Of a stretch of 53,670 nt of DNA, positions 25,045 to 33,415 are shown piece by piece. How positions within the stretch are numbered: position 1 is the stretch's first letter; every line of letters starts with the position of its first letter. The stretch is from Gemmatimonadota bacterium (GTDB lineage: Bacteria; Latescibacterota; UBA2968), in NCBI GenBank assembly GCA_002727195.1, contig PBWH01000011.1, positions 1 to 53,670 of the forward strand. The letters are read 5' to 3'. The translations under genes were made by a program, and so were the position numbers. The notes below the pieces were generated by a model that was given only the letters and a program-made list of their open reading frames with translations, was not told where the DNA came from and did no database searches.

Positions 25045-25857
25045 CTACGGCCACCGGGTTTCGAAAGCGTCTGTCCCGTCGCCATAGACCAGATCACCGT
25101 AGGCCGACCAGGTCCTGCTTTCAGCGTCGTTCATGCTTCCTTCTTCCAATATGTTGACGTTCTCGCTCAACTCTCTGATCGACTGGGCAGCAGTCAGGGC
25201 CAGTCTGACGGCCGGATGCCTCAGGACATATCGGTAGCAGTCTCCGGCAGTCGGAATGCCGCGGTCCCACTCTCGATGGCCCTTCAGCAATGATCCCCAC
25301 CGTGTACAAGTGAAGGCGACAACGGGTATACCGAGTTCGGACGCCCGTGGAAGTACAGAAGCCTCGGACCGTCGATGGGCCATGTTGTAGCGGTGCATCA
25401 AGACGTCAACCATGCCCGTTTCCAATGTGCGGATGGCAAGGTCACGGTCGTGGACGCTCGCGCCGAGATACCGGATTCGACCGTCCGTCTTCCACTTGGA
25501 GACGAGGTCGAGTGCGCGCTCGATGTCCTGAAAGGACTCGGAGGGTGCGAGATATTCAAGGTAGAAGATATCAAGAAACGACGTTCGGAGGGACAGAAGT
25601 GCATCTTCGAGCGTAGAATCGAGGCTCTCGAGCTCTCGGGACTCAGTGCCGGTGGCGATGCAGATCTCCTGCCGATGACGTCGACAGAGCGAAGAGACCC
25701 CGTCCACAAGGCCCGAGAACTTGAGTGTGTAGAAGAAGAAGTAGTCTATACCGAGGCGGAATGCCCGGTCGATCATCTGCGGGCGTGTCTCCTTAGATCC
25801 GCCCAATCCTAGCGGCTGAACGGGGGTGCCGTCAGGCCTAAGCAGGTCTCCCGGCAC
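25045..25857 (-). CDS. Aldo/keto reductase-like protein, catalytic residues lost
   Basis: A 270-aa TIM barrel of the AKR superfamily: PVQPLGLGGSKETR, RAFRLGIDYFFFY, SLRTSFLDIFYLEYLA, DGRIRYLGASVHDRDLA, HRYNMAHRRSE. Compared with active AKRs the Asp of the DTA/DTS motif is Phe (DYFFFY), the catalytic Lys is Gly/Thr (IATGTES) and the His is Glu (YLEYL), so the tetrad is essentially gone. It may be a regulatory or lyase-type paralogue. It starts GTG immediately after the stop of the Gfo/Idh gene (TGAGTG). Confidence 0.75.
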   Translation of the reverse strand: MPGDLLRPDGTPVQPLGLGGSKETRPQMIDRAFRLGIDYFFFYTLKFSGLVDGVSSLCRRHRQEICIATGTESRELESLDSTLEDALLSLRTSFLDIFYLEYLAPSESFQDIERALDLVSKWKTDGRIRYLGASVHDRDLAIRTLETGMVDVLMHRYNMAHRRSEASVLPRASELGIPVVAFTCTRWGSLLKGHREWDRGIPTAGDCYRYVLRHPAVRLALTAAQSIRELSENVNILEEGSMNDAESRTWSAYGDLVYGDGTDAFETRWP

Positions 25858-26913
25858 TCAGCTCTCCAGCGAGATATGTCGACCGGATTCACTCGAGGTG
25901 TAGGCCGCGTCGATAATCCGTGCGATCTGGAGCGCGTCCGTGCCGTCAGCAGGGGTAGGCAGATCGAGGTCTTCGGTGGCGTCCAGGAAGGCATCCAGAA
26001 AAGCAAGACCGTGTGCCCCTCCGTAGGCATCCACGGTCGGAAGCGAGAAGGAGATTTCCCTGGAGGGAGCATCGGTCCACTGAGTACTCTCGACAAGCAG
26101 TTTCGTTTCGGTTCCGGAGGGCTCCCAGACCACCCGACCCTCAGTTCCCCGAATGGACATGTAGGTCTCATAGTTCGGCCCCATGTAGCCTGAGTTACTC
26201 AGCGACAGCTGATACCCGGCCTGGAGGCTCCCGACGAATCCGCCGTCGAACCGGAGCGACACCGTTGCCACATCCTCGACGTCGATCGGCTCGCCGCTCA
26301 GCGTGCCGACCATCGCGGACACGTCCTGGATCTCTGAACCGGTCACGAACCGGAGCAGGTCCAGGTAATGGCACCCCAGCCAGGACAGAATCCCTCCGCC
26401 TGAGACATCCCTTTTGAAGAGCCAGTGATCGGGATTCCGGAAACGGACCTGGGATGTGATCAGGCGGGCCTCGCAGCCGGTGATCCGGCCGATGGTTCCT
26501 GCCTGTACGATCCGGCGGGCTTCCTGATTCAGCGGGTGAGAGCGGTTCTGATACATCACCCCCAGTCTCAACCCATTGGACTGCGCCGCATCCACCACCT
26601 TCTGAACATCCTCGACGGTGGCACCGATCGGCTTCTCACTGATCACGTGGACCCCGGATTCCAGCAATTGGATACACAGGTCCGCATTCCTGTCGTTTGA
26701 CAGGCAGGCGACACCAACATCTGGACTGTCTGCCAGTGCGGACTCGACCGTAGCATGGCTGGCCGAGATGGCCACGTCAGCCTGGGCGGCCTCTTCGGCA
26801 TCGCCTGGCGTCTCGTCGTAGACGTGCACATCTGATATCCGCTCTGAGAGAAGTAGGGTCTTCAGATGGGCCTTCGAATGGGGATGCGTGCACCCGAAAA
26901 GCGTGACCTTCAT
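25858..26913 (-). CDS. Gfo/Idh/MocA-family oxidoreductase
   Basis: NAD(P)-binding sugar dehydrogenase family, 351 aa. The Rossmann start MKVTLFGCTHPHSKAH has a variant nucleotide loop. The diagnostic EKP motif is HVISEKPIGATVEDV, and the C-terminal beta-sheet dimer domain begins GRITGCEARLITS. ATG 26913 has AAGGAG upstream and overlaps the channel stop (TGATG). These enzymes act on the C1, C3 or 2-keto positions of sugars or inositols; the substrate is unknown. One of three paralogues in the cluster. Confidence 0.9.
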   Translation of the reverse strand: MKVTLFGCTHPHSKAHLKTLLLSERISDVHVYDETPGDAEEAAQADVAISASHATVESALADSPDVGVACLSNDRNADLCIQLLESGVHVISEKPIGATVEDVQKVVDAAQSNGLRLGVMYQNRSHPLNQEARRIVQAGTIGRITGCEARLITSQVRFRNPDHWLFKRDVSGGGILSWLGCHYLDLLRFVTGSEIQDVSAMVGTLSGEPIDVEDVATVSLRFDGGFVGSLQAGYQLSLSNSGYMGPNYETYMSIRGTEGRVVWEPSGTETKLLVESTQWTDAPSREISFSLPTVDAYGGAHGLAFLDAFLDATEDLDLPTPADGTDALQIARIIDAAYTSSESGRHISLES

Positions 26914-27782
26914 CAATTCTCTCCTTCCGCCGTGGCTTGGTGCATTCGAGCACCACAAGAATAGCAGTACGTTGGGTCAGAGACGTGGCCATCACACCCA
27001 CAGGACGGGCACGCGTGAGTAGAGACCGGGCCCCTGCTGACCCCGTGCGTCAGCTCGGATGTGACGATACCGGTTGGAACAACGATGATCCCGTATCCAA
27101 GGATCATGATCACAGCAGCGACCGCCTGTCCCAGTTCTGTGTGAGGGGAGATGTCACCATACCCGACCGTCGTCAGAGTGACGATCGCCCAATAGACACT
27201 TCGAGGGATACTCGTGAACCCGTTATCGCCCCCCTCGATCACATACATCACCGATCCGCAGATCACCACGATAGTCAGCACCGCGAACAGGAACACCGCG
27301 ATTTTCCGGCGGCTGGCACGAAGGGCCGACAGAAGCAGATTCGCTTCCCCCAGGTATTGGGCGAGCTTGAGCACCCGGAAGATCCTCAGCAGACGGAGCA
27401 CCCGGATCACCAGCAGGTATTGGCTCCCTGGAAGGACGAGGCTGACATAGGTCGGCACGACAGCCAGCAGATCGACCACGCCGAAGAAGCTCTGAGCGTA
27501 ACGTCGTGGGAGTCGGACGGCATACAGTCTAAAGACGTATTCGACGGTGAATAGAATCGTGAATCCCCACTCAAGGGCGACGATCATCTCCCCGTAGCGC
27601 GCGCTCACACTGGCCACGCTGTCCAACATGACTACGATCACCGAAAGAACAATCGACACGATCAAAACCTCGTCAAAAGCCTTCCCGGCGGGCGTGTCCG
27701 CCTCGAAGATGATCTCGTGAAGTCGTCTTCGTAATGGCGCCTCGGGAACGTTGCGTCTCGATGGGACGTTTCGAATGTTCAT
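26913..27782 (-). CDS. Voltage-gated K+ channel with C-terminal zinc ribbon
   Basis: A 289-aa ion channel with six TM segments. S1 is at ~39-57 (VLIVSIVLSVIVVMLDSV), the S4 voltage sensor has Arg every third residue (VIRVLRLLRIFRVLK, 125-139), the pore helix is followed by filter TTVGYGD (204-210), and S6 (GQAVAAVIMILGYGIIVVPTG) follows. After S6 there is a short cytoplasmic tail with a Cys4 zinc ribbon, CPSCG ... CYSCG (Cys258/261 and 273/276). The fold is KvLm/KvAP-like, but the zinc ribbon is an unusual appendage. It sits unexpectedly within a sugar cluster, coupled to a Gfo/Idh gene. Confidence 0.93.
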   Translation of the reverse strand: MNIRNVPSRRNVPEAPLRRRLHEIIFEADTPAGKAFDEVLIVSIVLSVIVVMLDSVASVSARYGEMIVALEWGFTILFTVEYVFRLYAVRLPRRYAQSFFGVVDLLAVVPTYVSLVLPGSQYLLVIRVLRLLRIFRVLKLAQYLGEANLLLSALRASRRKIAVFLFAVLTIVVICGSVMYVIEGGDNGFTSIPRSVYWAIVTLTTVGYGDISPHTELGQAVAAVIMILGYGIIVVPTGIVTSELTHGVSRGPVSTHACPSCGCDGHVSDPTYCYSCGARMHQATAEGEN

Positions 27783-27806
27783 ATTACCAGGGATTGACCT
27801 GCTTCG

Positions 27807-28892
27807 TCAGCCGGTTACTCTCAAATGGTAGAGTGAAACCGGGTCACCGCCGAGGTGAACCGGGTGCCTCAACACGCACTTGAACGGAATACGCTTCTCA
27901 TCCATCTCCGCCTCCATCTCGCGGTCTCTCTCGCACAGCAGTACGACTTGGCCATACCTTTCAGCTCCAAGTAACCGCAAGCATTCCGCCTGAAGCGTTT
28001 CGTCGAAGCGGAGCTCCGAACGACGCCGAGCATTCACGATCACGCCATTCACCGAAGCGTCTCTCAAGGGAGATGATATACCATCTGCCACAGCGATTGC
28101 TTCGACCCCCTCCCCTGCGATCACCCAGTCCAACCGTGTCTCGAGCACGACGACGCCAGCACATTTCGCGCTGAAGGCCCGCCCCAGATTGCCACTTCGG
28201 CATCCGATGTCCACCCAGACATCGCCCGACTCGGGCCGGATCAACTCAACTAGTGCTCTGCTGGTCGCCCCGGTCAGATCCCCCGGCACTCGAGCAGTAT
28301 CGAGCGGGTCACGTTCAGTGAGCCTGAAGCCGATCACCCCCCGTTTGCCCTCGATCCGGACGTGCAGGCTGTAGGGGCCCTGGAGTTCGTCGTCCTCCAG
28401 GCCATACGTTTCGGCCAGCACCAGTCTGATGACCTGGTGCAGTTCACCGGACGTAAACCGATGACCACGCCCCACCGTGCAGTTGACGACCACCCCAGAC
28501 CCTTCGGGGATCCCGTTCAGGATGTTGTAGAGCACCACTCCAGGGGCGAGATCGACACCCGAAACCGCCTCGGCGATGCGCAATAGCCCGGGACGACCCG
28601 GAGTCACACCAGCAAACTGGAGCAAATCGGCAAACACCCCCTCGACGCACTCAAGGGACGTGAGGTGGCTCGGGCTCCGATCATACCTAAAATGGATCCT
28701 CCCCAGGCGTTGGCGTCTTTCCACGCGAACCTTTGAAACGCATTTCAGACGAGACTTGATCTCTCGAAGGGCGACCTCCTCGAGGCCCCCGGCCACGGTC
28801 ACAAAAAAATCGCGAACTTTCGCGATTTCAGGTTCATCCTCAGCGAACTCGATCCCCAGCAGGGGCTGTTCGCTTTCACCTTGTCCGCCCAC
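27807..28892 (-). CDS. THUMP domain/methyltransferase-fold protein, likely inactive
   Basis: A 361-aa protein with an N-terminal segment FFVTVAGGLEEVALREIK, a THUMP-like region (SGVVVNCTVGRGHRFTSGELHQVI, ~130-190) and a C-terminal Rossmann methyltransferase fold (DVWVDIGCRSGNLG ~ SAM loop). The layout matches Trm11/TrmN/THUMPD-type tRNA N2-guanosine methyltransferases, in which DPFCGSGT is followed by a catalytic NPPY/DPPY. Here the SAM loop reads DIGCRSGN and the NPPY position reads VNARRRSE, so catalysis is doubtful. It starts GTG directly after the TAG of the upstream gene. Confidence 0.72.
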   Translation of the reverse strand: MGGQGESEQPLLGIEFAEDEPEIAKVRDFFVTVAGGLEEVALREIKSRLKCVSKVRVERRQRLGRIHFRYDRSPSHLTSLECVEGVFADLLQFAGVTPGRPGLLRIAEAVSGVDLAPGVVLYNILNGIPEGSGVVVNCTVGRGHRFTSGELHQVIRLVLAETYGLEDDELQGPYSLHVRIEGKRGVIGFRLTERDPLDTARVPGDLTGATSRALVELIRPESGDVWVDIGCRSGNLGRAFSAKCAGVVVLETRLDWVIAGEGVEAIAVADGISSPLRDASVNGVIVNARRRSELRFDETLQAECLRLLGAERYGQVVLLCERDREMEAEMDEKRIPFKCVLRHPVHLGGDPVSLYHLRVTG

Positions 28893-30236
28893 CTAACGCC
28901 TCTGGATCCGTCCATCGACGACACCCTTGACGGTGGACGACGTCCTCAGGTGTCTTCCGAGCAGATCCCGAATAGCAACGCCCGTGTCTCGTATCGAGAC
29001 GTCATCGCCAAGCCGCACACCGTTCGCAAACTCGACAGCAATGGTGTAGTCCACGCGAGGATCGATCGCCTTGCCACCTATCCGAGACTCGACGAGACCT
29101 TCTGTACCATACACGACGGACACCCCGGCAGGATAGTACATCAACTCACCAGCCTTCGGGTCCAGCAACTCGAGCAACTGGGTGCCTTTCAGGCTCGCGA
29201 CCCCTACGGTGTATGGCAGTGGATACGTCTGCATCAGGTCGGCAACGGTTACATCTCCCGTAACGAAATCTTCCGGGAAGTGTGCCGTCCTGACGAGCGC
29301 GCCATCCGTCTCCGCTGACGCCTGCAGGAGGTCTGCAGTAAGGTAGCCGAGCGGTGAGGTCAGGGCGTGGTTGAAGCCCCCCAAGGATCGCCCGATCACT
29401 GTCGTCAGCGACACGGGTTCTCCCTCCAGGTTGGCCGTCCACCCCATCATTGCCTCCGCCACCTCTTCATTGGAAACCGGCTGCACATCCACGCGGCTCG
29501 CGACGACCGCGGACACCGCCCCCTCGGACAGCGTGAGGTCGATTCCCCAGACACCCGTTCCCTCCTCAATCTGAACAACCCATCCCGCTGAAGACCCCTC
29601 GACACCCTTCCTAGGCCCAACGCCCACAACCAGATCAACCTCCTCGAGCGCAGCGATTGTCTCGTTGGTAGCACGGTCCGACACACTCACGATGATCGTG
29701 ATATCAGATCGGCCAGAAATCAAACCGGTGTAATAACGTGCGGCCCGGACAGGGTCCGAAGAGAGCAACCCTCGACTCCCTTCTGCGAGCCCAATCATCC
29801 CGATTCGAGTAGAACCCGACCGGAGAATCGCAAACGGTTGCACCTGAAACAGGTGACGACCCGTCTCTGGTCGATGTAGATTCGCGGCCAGAACGGGGAA
29901 CTCGGTCAGCCTAAGGAACCTACTCAGTTGATCCGACCACGCCAGGTCCCGTCCCCCGACGAACCACGCCGAATAGCCTGCCCGGTTCATGGTATCGACG
30001 GTCAAGCTCCCCTTCCGACGATGTTCGAACGCAGACTCGGCCGATGACATCGCACCGCCCAGATCTACCAACAAGGCGGAAGTGCCCGCACGTCGTAGCG
30101 CGTCGACGACTTTTCCGGTCCCGAGGATCCCCGCAAAATTGCCAGCAAGGTTCCGGCTTGCAACCAGCGAGAGGCTCTGCGCGTTAACCAGCCCAGCCAG
30201 GATAACCGCTGCAAGAGTTATCCATAGTCGTTTCAT
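28893..30236 (-). CDS. 5'-nucleotidase/metallophosphatase-like exported protein
   Basis: A 447-aa secreted protein (signal MKRLWITLAAVILAGLVNAQ) with the two-domain order of UshA: a metallophosphatase-like N-terminal domain and a 5'-nucleotidase C-terminal domain (GYLTADLLQASAETDGALV, TVGVASLKGTQLLELLD, DYTIAVEFANGV). The metal-binding signatures are altered: the DxHG opening is absent and the GNHE/GNHD motif reads VGGRDLAW, so hydrolysis is uncertain. The C-terminal domain keeps its substrate-binding look. ATG 30236 overlaps the creatininase stop by four bases. Stop is TAG. Confidence 0.8.
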   Translation of the reverse strand: MKRLWITLAAVILAGLVNAQSLSLVASRNLAGNFAGILGTGKVVDALRRAGTSALLVDLGGAMSSAESAFEHRRKGSLTVDTMNRAGYSAWFVGGRDLAWSDQLSRFLRLTEFPVLAANLHRPETGRHLFQVQPFAILRSGSTRIGMIGLAEGSRGLLSSDPVRAARYYTGLISGRSDITIIVSVSDRATNETIAALEEVDLVVGVGPRKGVEGSSAGWVVQIEEGTGVWGIDLTLSEGAVSAVVASRVDVQPVSNEEVAEAMMGWTANLEGEPVSLTTVIGRSLGGFNHALTSPLGYLTADLLQASAETDGALVRTAHFPEDFVTGDVTVADLMQTYPLPYTVGVASLKGTQLLELLDPKAGELMYYPAGVSVVYGTEGLVESRIGGKAIDPRVDYTIAVEFANGVRLGDDVSIRDTGVAIRDLLGRHLRTSSTVKGVVDGRIQRR

Positions 30237-31063
30237 GACTGCATCCTCGGGCAATGAGATCCAAACTCGAAATAATGGCGAATGGGTTGCTCGTGAAACT
30301 CGCTGGCCACCCGCTGAAGTCGCTCAACGGCCAGCTCGAATATCCGCTCCCCCTTCTCTGCCGAAGCCGCACTCGCGCTGCCCATAGTTCCCGTGATGTC
30401 TCTCGTATCTCTCCGCCGTTCGCTGAACCCTACGAACGACTGGAGATCCTCGCTGAATGGATTGGGAAAAACGTCGTCGTTCATCAGGTCCTTCCGGATG
30501 AGGTGCTCGCGCAGATGCAACTGAACCGACGTTTCCCATTCTCCCCCGTGCCCAACGCTCCCGTTGTCGGTATCACCCCACTCGAGCATTTCTTGCTCGA
30601 CCATCTTCCACCACGAGAATCCGACCACAAACACGTTCCGCTCGGCCAGAACATCCCGGACGACACGGACCGGAGCATCATTCCCTCCGTGGCCATTCAC
30701 GAGGATGATCCGATGGAAGCCGTTTTCGTGGATCGATACGCAGATATCCTGCAATAAATCCATGAACGTCTCGATACGGAGACTGATCGTACCTGGGAAT
30801 CCCTTGTTGTAATGCGTGAACCCGGACCACACAGGAGGAGCGACGATGAGCGGATAGCCCTCTGTTCGCCAGGCTGCCTCTACCGCCATGTAGAAAGGCC
30901 CCACAATGTCGACGTCCATCGGGCAGTGAGGGCCGTGTTGTTCGATCGATCCAACCGGAACGACCACCACCGGGGCATCTTCCAGAGCTGCGTGGAACTC
31001 ATCCCGCCACATCTCGTGCCAGAAGATCTTCTTGTTCTCACCGTTGTATGAGTCTCGGAACAC
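30233..31063 (-). CDS. Creatininase-family amidohydrolase
   Basis: A 276-aa metal-dependent hydrolase with the creatininase signatures PVGSIEQHGPHCPMDVD (Glu, His, Asp metal ligands), NGHGGNDAPV and GHGGEWETS. The family includes creatinine amidohydrolase, MftE-type peptidases and ArfB deformylases; in environmental genomes it commonly sits among sugar genes with unknown amide or lactam substrates. No signal peptide. It lies nine bases after the Gfo/Idh gene and overlaps the nucleotidase-like gene downstream. Confidence 0.9.
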   Translation of the reverse strand: MFRDSYNGENKKIFWHEMWRDEFHAALEDAPVVVVPVGSIEQHGPHCPMDVDIVGPFYMAVEAAWRTEGYPLIVAPPVWSGFTHYNKGFPGTISLRIETFMDLLQDICVSIHENGFHRIILVNGHGGNDAPVRVVRDVLAERNVFVVGFSWWKMVEQEMLEWGDTDNGSVGHGGEWETSVQLHLREHLIRKDLMNDDVFPNPFSEDLQSFVGFSERRRDTRDITGTMGSASAASAEKGERIFELAVERLQRVASEFHEQPIRHYFEFGSHCPRMQS

Positions 31064-31072
31064 CTGTATCCC

Positions 31073-32236
31073 TCAAGCAACCGGCTCGCGACCCAGACGT
31101 GTGTCTTCGACGGCCAGCCACTCTTTATAGGGCCGCGGCATCTCCTCTGGCGCACCGACCCCGGCCTCCTCGCACCAACGAAGCAGTGGATGATCCCGAT
31201 GCGTCTGGGGCAGCAGCACCCGTGTGTTGTAGGCGGCGGATTCGAACACTCCCATCAACACCTCCAATACGTGCAGACCCTCCGTCCCGCTGGAGGTGTG
31301 AGGTCGCCCCTCGTCCAGGGCGTGCACATACTCGTCGACAAATAGGACATCATCGATAGCCACATTCCAGATCGGTTCCAGATCGGGCAAATCAGGGGTA
31401 AGCAGTTGCCACTCCGTCTGAGATTCCCCTGGTACCCAATGGGGATTCGGCAGCCACCATGCCTCCCCACTCCGCCAGAACAGCCGACCCTCCGTACCGA
31501 AGAATTCGGCGTGGTATGCCCGGGTATCGACCGTCTCGAACCGATGCTGGTTGAGAGTCGCCGTCACCCCGTCGTCGAAAACGAGGGAGGCCGTGATGTG
31601 CTCGCCAAGGATCGTCCCCATGCCACCGGGGGACGGCACCACATCCGTGGGTTCAACGGGCTTCCCGCCGGTCATGGCGTGAGCAAACACGCTTCTGCAA
31701 GGGCCGGCCAGTTCCAGGATCGCATTCACACAGTGGGTGCCGATGTTCATCAGGCCATACCCGCCGTAGTAGCCCTTCCCGCTTCCCGCGACATACCTCA
31801 AGGACCCGATCTTGCCCCCTTCATACGCGGCTTTGACCGCCCGCATCGATGCGCCGGTGCGACCCTGATGGTGAACGGCGATCTGGCTGCCCTGCGCGGC
31901 GGCCAGGGCAACCAGTTGATCCGCCTGCTCGAGGTCCACGCAGAGCGGCTTCTCGATGTCAATGTGGACACCGTGCTCCAGAACACGCATCCCGAGGTCG
32001 AAATGAAACTCCGTTCCCGTCGGTATAGCGACGATGTGAGGCTCGGTCTCTCGGATCATCTCGTCCAGATCGGCATAGCGAGCGGCCACACCCAGCTCAT
32101 CCCCAAGCTCGTTCCGTCTTTCCTCGAGCAGATCGCACAACCCAACGACTTCCGTTCTGGGATGGGCGTGGTAAGCCCGCCCGGCAGCGGCCCCACGACT
32201 TCGACAGCCGAGAATCGCGACCTGGTAAGTCGTCAC
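31073..32236 (-). CDS. Gfo/Idh/MocA-family oxidoreductase
   Basis: A 387-aa sugar dehydrogenase-family protein. The Rossmann start is ILGCRSRGAAAGRAY, the EKP motif is HIDIEKPLCVD, and HHQGRTGASMRAV and GLMNIGTHCVNAIL carry the family's catalytic-site His. The C-terminal domain is long with several Trp (GEAWWLPNPHWVPG). ATG overlaps the threonine aldolase stop by four bases. Substrate unknown, possibly a uronate- or inositol-derived keto sugar. Confidence 0.9.
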   Translation of the reverse strand: MTTYQVAILGCRSRGAAAGRAYHAHPRTEVVGLCDLLEERRNELGDELGVAARYADLDEMIRETEPHIVAIPTGTEFHFDLGMRVLEHGVHIDIEKPLCVDLEQADQLVALAAAQGSQIAVHHQGRTGASMRAVKAAYEGGKIGSLRYVAGSGKGYYGGYGLMNIGTHCVNAILELAGPCRSVFAHAMTGGKPVEPTDVVPSPGGMGTILGEHITASLVFDDGVTATLNQHRFETVDTRAYHAEFFGTEGRLFWRSGEAWWLPNPHWVPGESQTEWQLLTPDLPDLEPIWNVAIDDVLFVDEYVHALDEGRPHTSSGTEGLHVLEVLMGVFESAAYNTRVLLPQTHRDHPLLRWCEEAGVGAPEEMPRPYKEWLAVEDTRLGREPVA

Positions 32237-33282
32237 GACAACGCGTCGGCCAGGGAGTGGATTGCTGTGGCCGCTTCGTCGATGTCCGCCTCGGTAATTC
32301 CGAGGTGAGGAATTGCTCGGATGAGATACTGTCCAGGACCACTCACCCGGACGCCTGCCGACTGAATCAGCCGGTTGATAAACGTAGCGGAGTCCACCCC
32401 GAGTTCGTCGATTTCGAACCGGACCATATTGGTCTCGACGGTGTCAGGATCGATCCGGATCCCTGGAGCGCCCGATATCGCGTTCGCCAGACGTTTCGCG
32501 TTCGCGTGGTCTTCAGCCATGCGGTCTATGTGGTGGTCGAGCGCGTAGATCCCTGCCGCGGCAACAATCCCCGCTTGCCGCATAGCGCCCCCGATTCGCT
32601 GCTTCCACTGCCAGGCCTCGTGAATGAAAGCTTCAGTTCCCACCAGCACGCCACCGATCGGTGCCCCCAGGCCCTTGCTGAGATCGACCCAGACAGTGTC
32701 GAAGCTGGCGGCGTAGTCCGAGGCAGCGACCCCCGTCTCCACGACCGCATTCAGCAGTCGCGCCCCGTCCATATGCATCATCATGCCGCGGTCTCGGGCC
32801 ACCTGCTCGACCTCACGGATCTGCTCGAGAGGCCAGATCAATCCACCAGGTCGGTTTGTCGTCTGCTCGATCGACAGCAAGCGAAAGGTCGGCTTGTATC
32901 TCGTCGGTGGCTCCACCACCTCGGCGACCTGCTGAGCCGTGAACTGACCACGGTCACCGTCGATCGGATACATTGTCGCGCTCGCCAGCACGGCCGCCCC
33001 TCCGGACTCGGAAATCAAGGGATGGGCGGATCGATCGAGCAAAATCAAGTCACCCGGTCCGCAGTGAACGGCGTAGGCGATCTGGTTGCACATCGTCCCG
33101 GACGGCAGGAGCAGAGCGCTCTCTTTTCCCAACAGGTCAGCCACCATTGCCTGCAACTGGTTGACGGTTGGGTCCTCGCCCTTTTGTTCGTCACCAACCT
33201 CCGCCTCGCACATGAAAGTGCGCATGGCCTGCGTCGGTTTGGTCGACGTGTCACTGTAGAGATCGATCTTGATTTCGCTCAT
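32233..33282 (-). CDS. ltaE: Low-specificity L-threonine aldolase
   Basis: PLP-dependent enzyme cleaving L-threonine/allo-threonine to glycine and acetaldehyde; 349 aa, normal length. N-terminal IDLYSDTSTKPTQAM, LLPSGTMCNQIA, the Asp-binding site HMDGARLLNAV, the Schiff-base Lys in WVDLSKGLGAP and the family's GGAMRQAGI. It is embedded in the sugar cluster and coupled to a Gfo/Idh gene; it may act on a beta-hydroxy amino acid from sugar breakdown. Preceded by about 130 bases containing a hairpin. Confidence 0.93.
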   Translation of the reverse strand: MSEIKIDLYSDTSTKPTQAMRTFMCEAEVGDEQKGEDPTVNQLQAMVADLLGKESALLLPSGTMCNQIAYAVHCGPGDLILLDRSAHPLISESGGAAVLASATMYPIDGDRGQFTAQQVAEVVEPPTRYKPTFRLLSIEQTTNRPGGLIWPLEQIREVEQVARDRGMMMHMDGARLLNAVVETGVAASDYAASFDTVWVDLSKGLGAPIGGVLVGTEAFIHEAWQWKQRIGGAMRQAGIVAAAGIYALDHHIDRMAEDHANAKRLANAISGAPGIRIDPDTVETNMVRFEIDELGVDSATFINRLIQSAGVRVSGPGQYLIRAIPHLGITEADIDEAATAIHSLADALS

Positions 33283-33365
33283 CTACCCTTCCCATCCGGT
33301 GTAATGTCAACTGGGCCCATAACTTAGTGCGTGCAACTACGCGGGACAAGCCCACAAACACGAAT

Positions 33366-33389
33366 GGCCGCAGCCGTATGGCTGCGACC
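33366..33389 (-). terminator. Hairpin between PAC2 and threonine aldolase genes
   Basis: A 7-bp CGCAGCC/GGCTGCG stem with GTAT loop, extended by two GC pairs past a mismatch, lies 27 bases after the PAC2 stop on the minus strand. Only a broken U-rich tract follows (TTCGTGTTTG), so termination is probably partial, allowing read-through into the aldolase gene. Confidence 0.4.
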
Positions 33390-33415
33390 ACTGTTTTGTT
33401 CCTCTGGCGTATCAG

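Noticed and set aside
32257..33327. 356-codon plus-strand open frame
   Set aside because: Antisense to L-threonine aldolase, which has all its family motifs.
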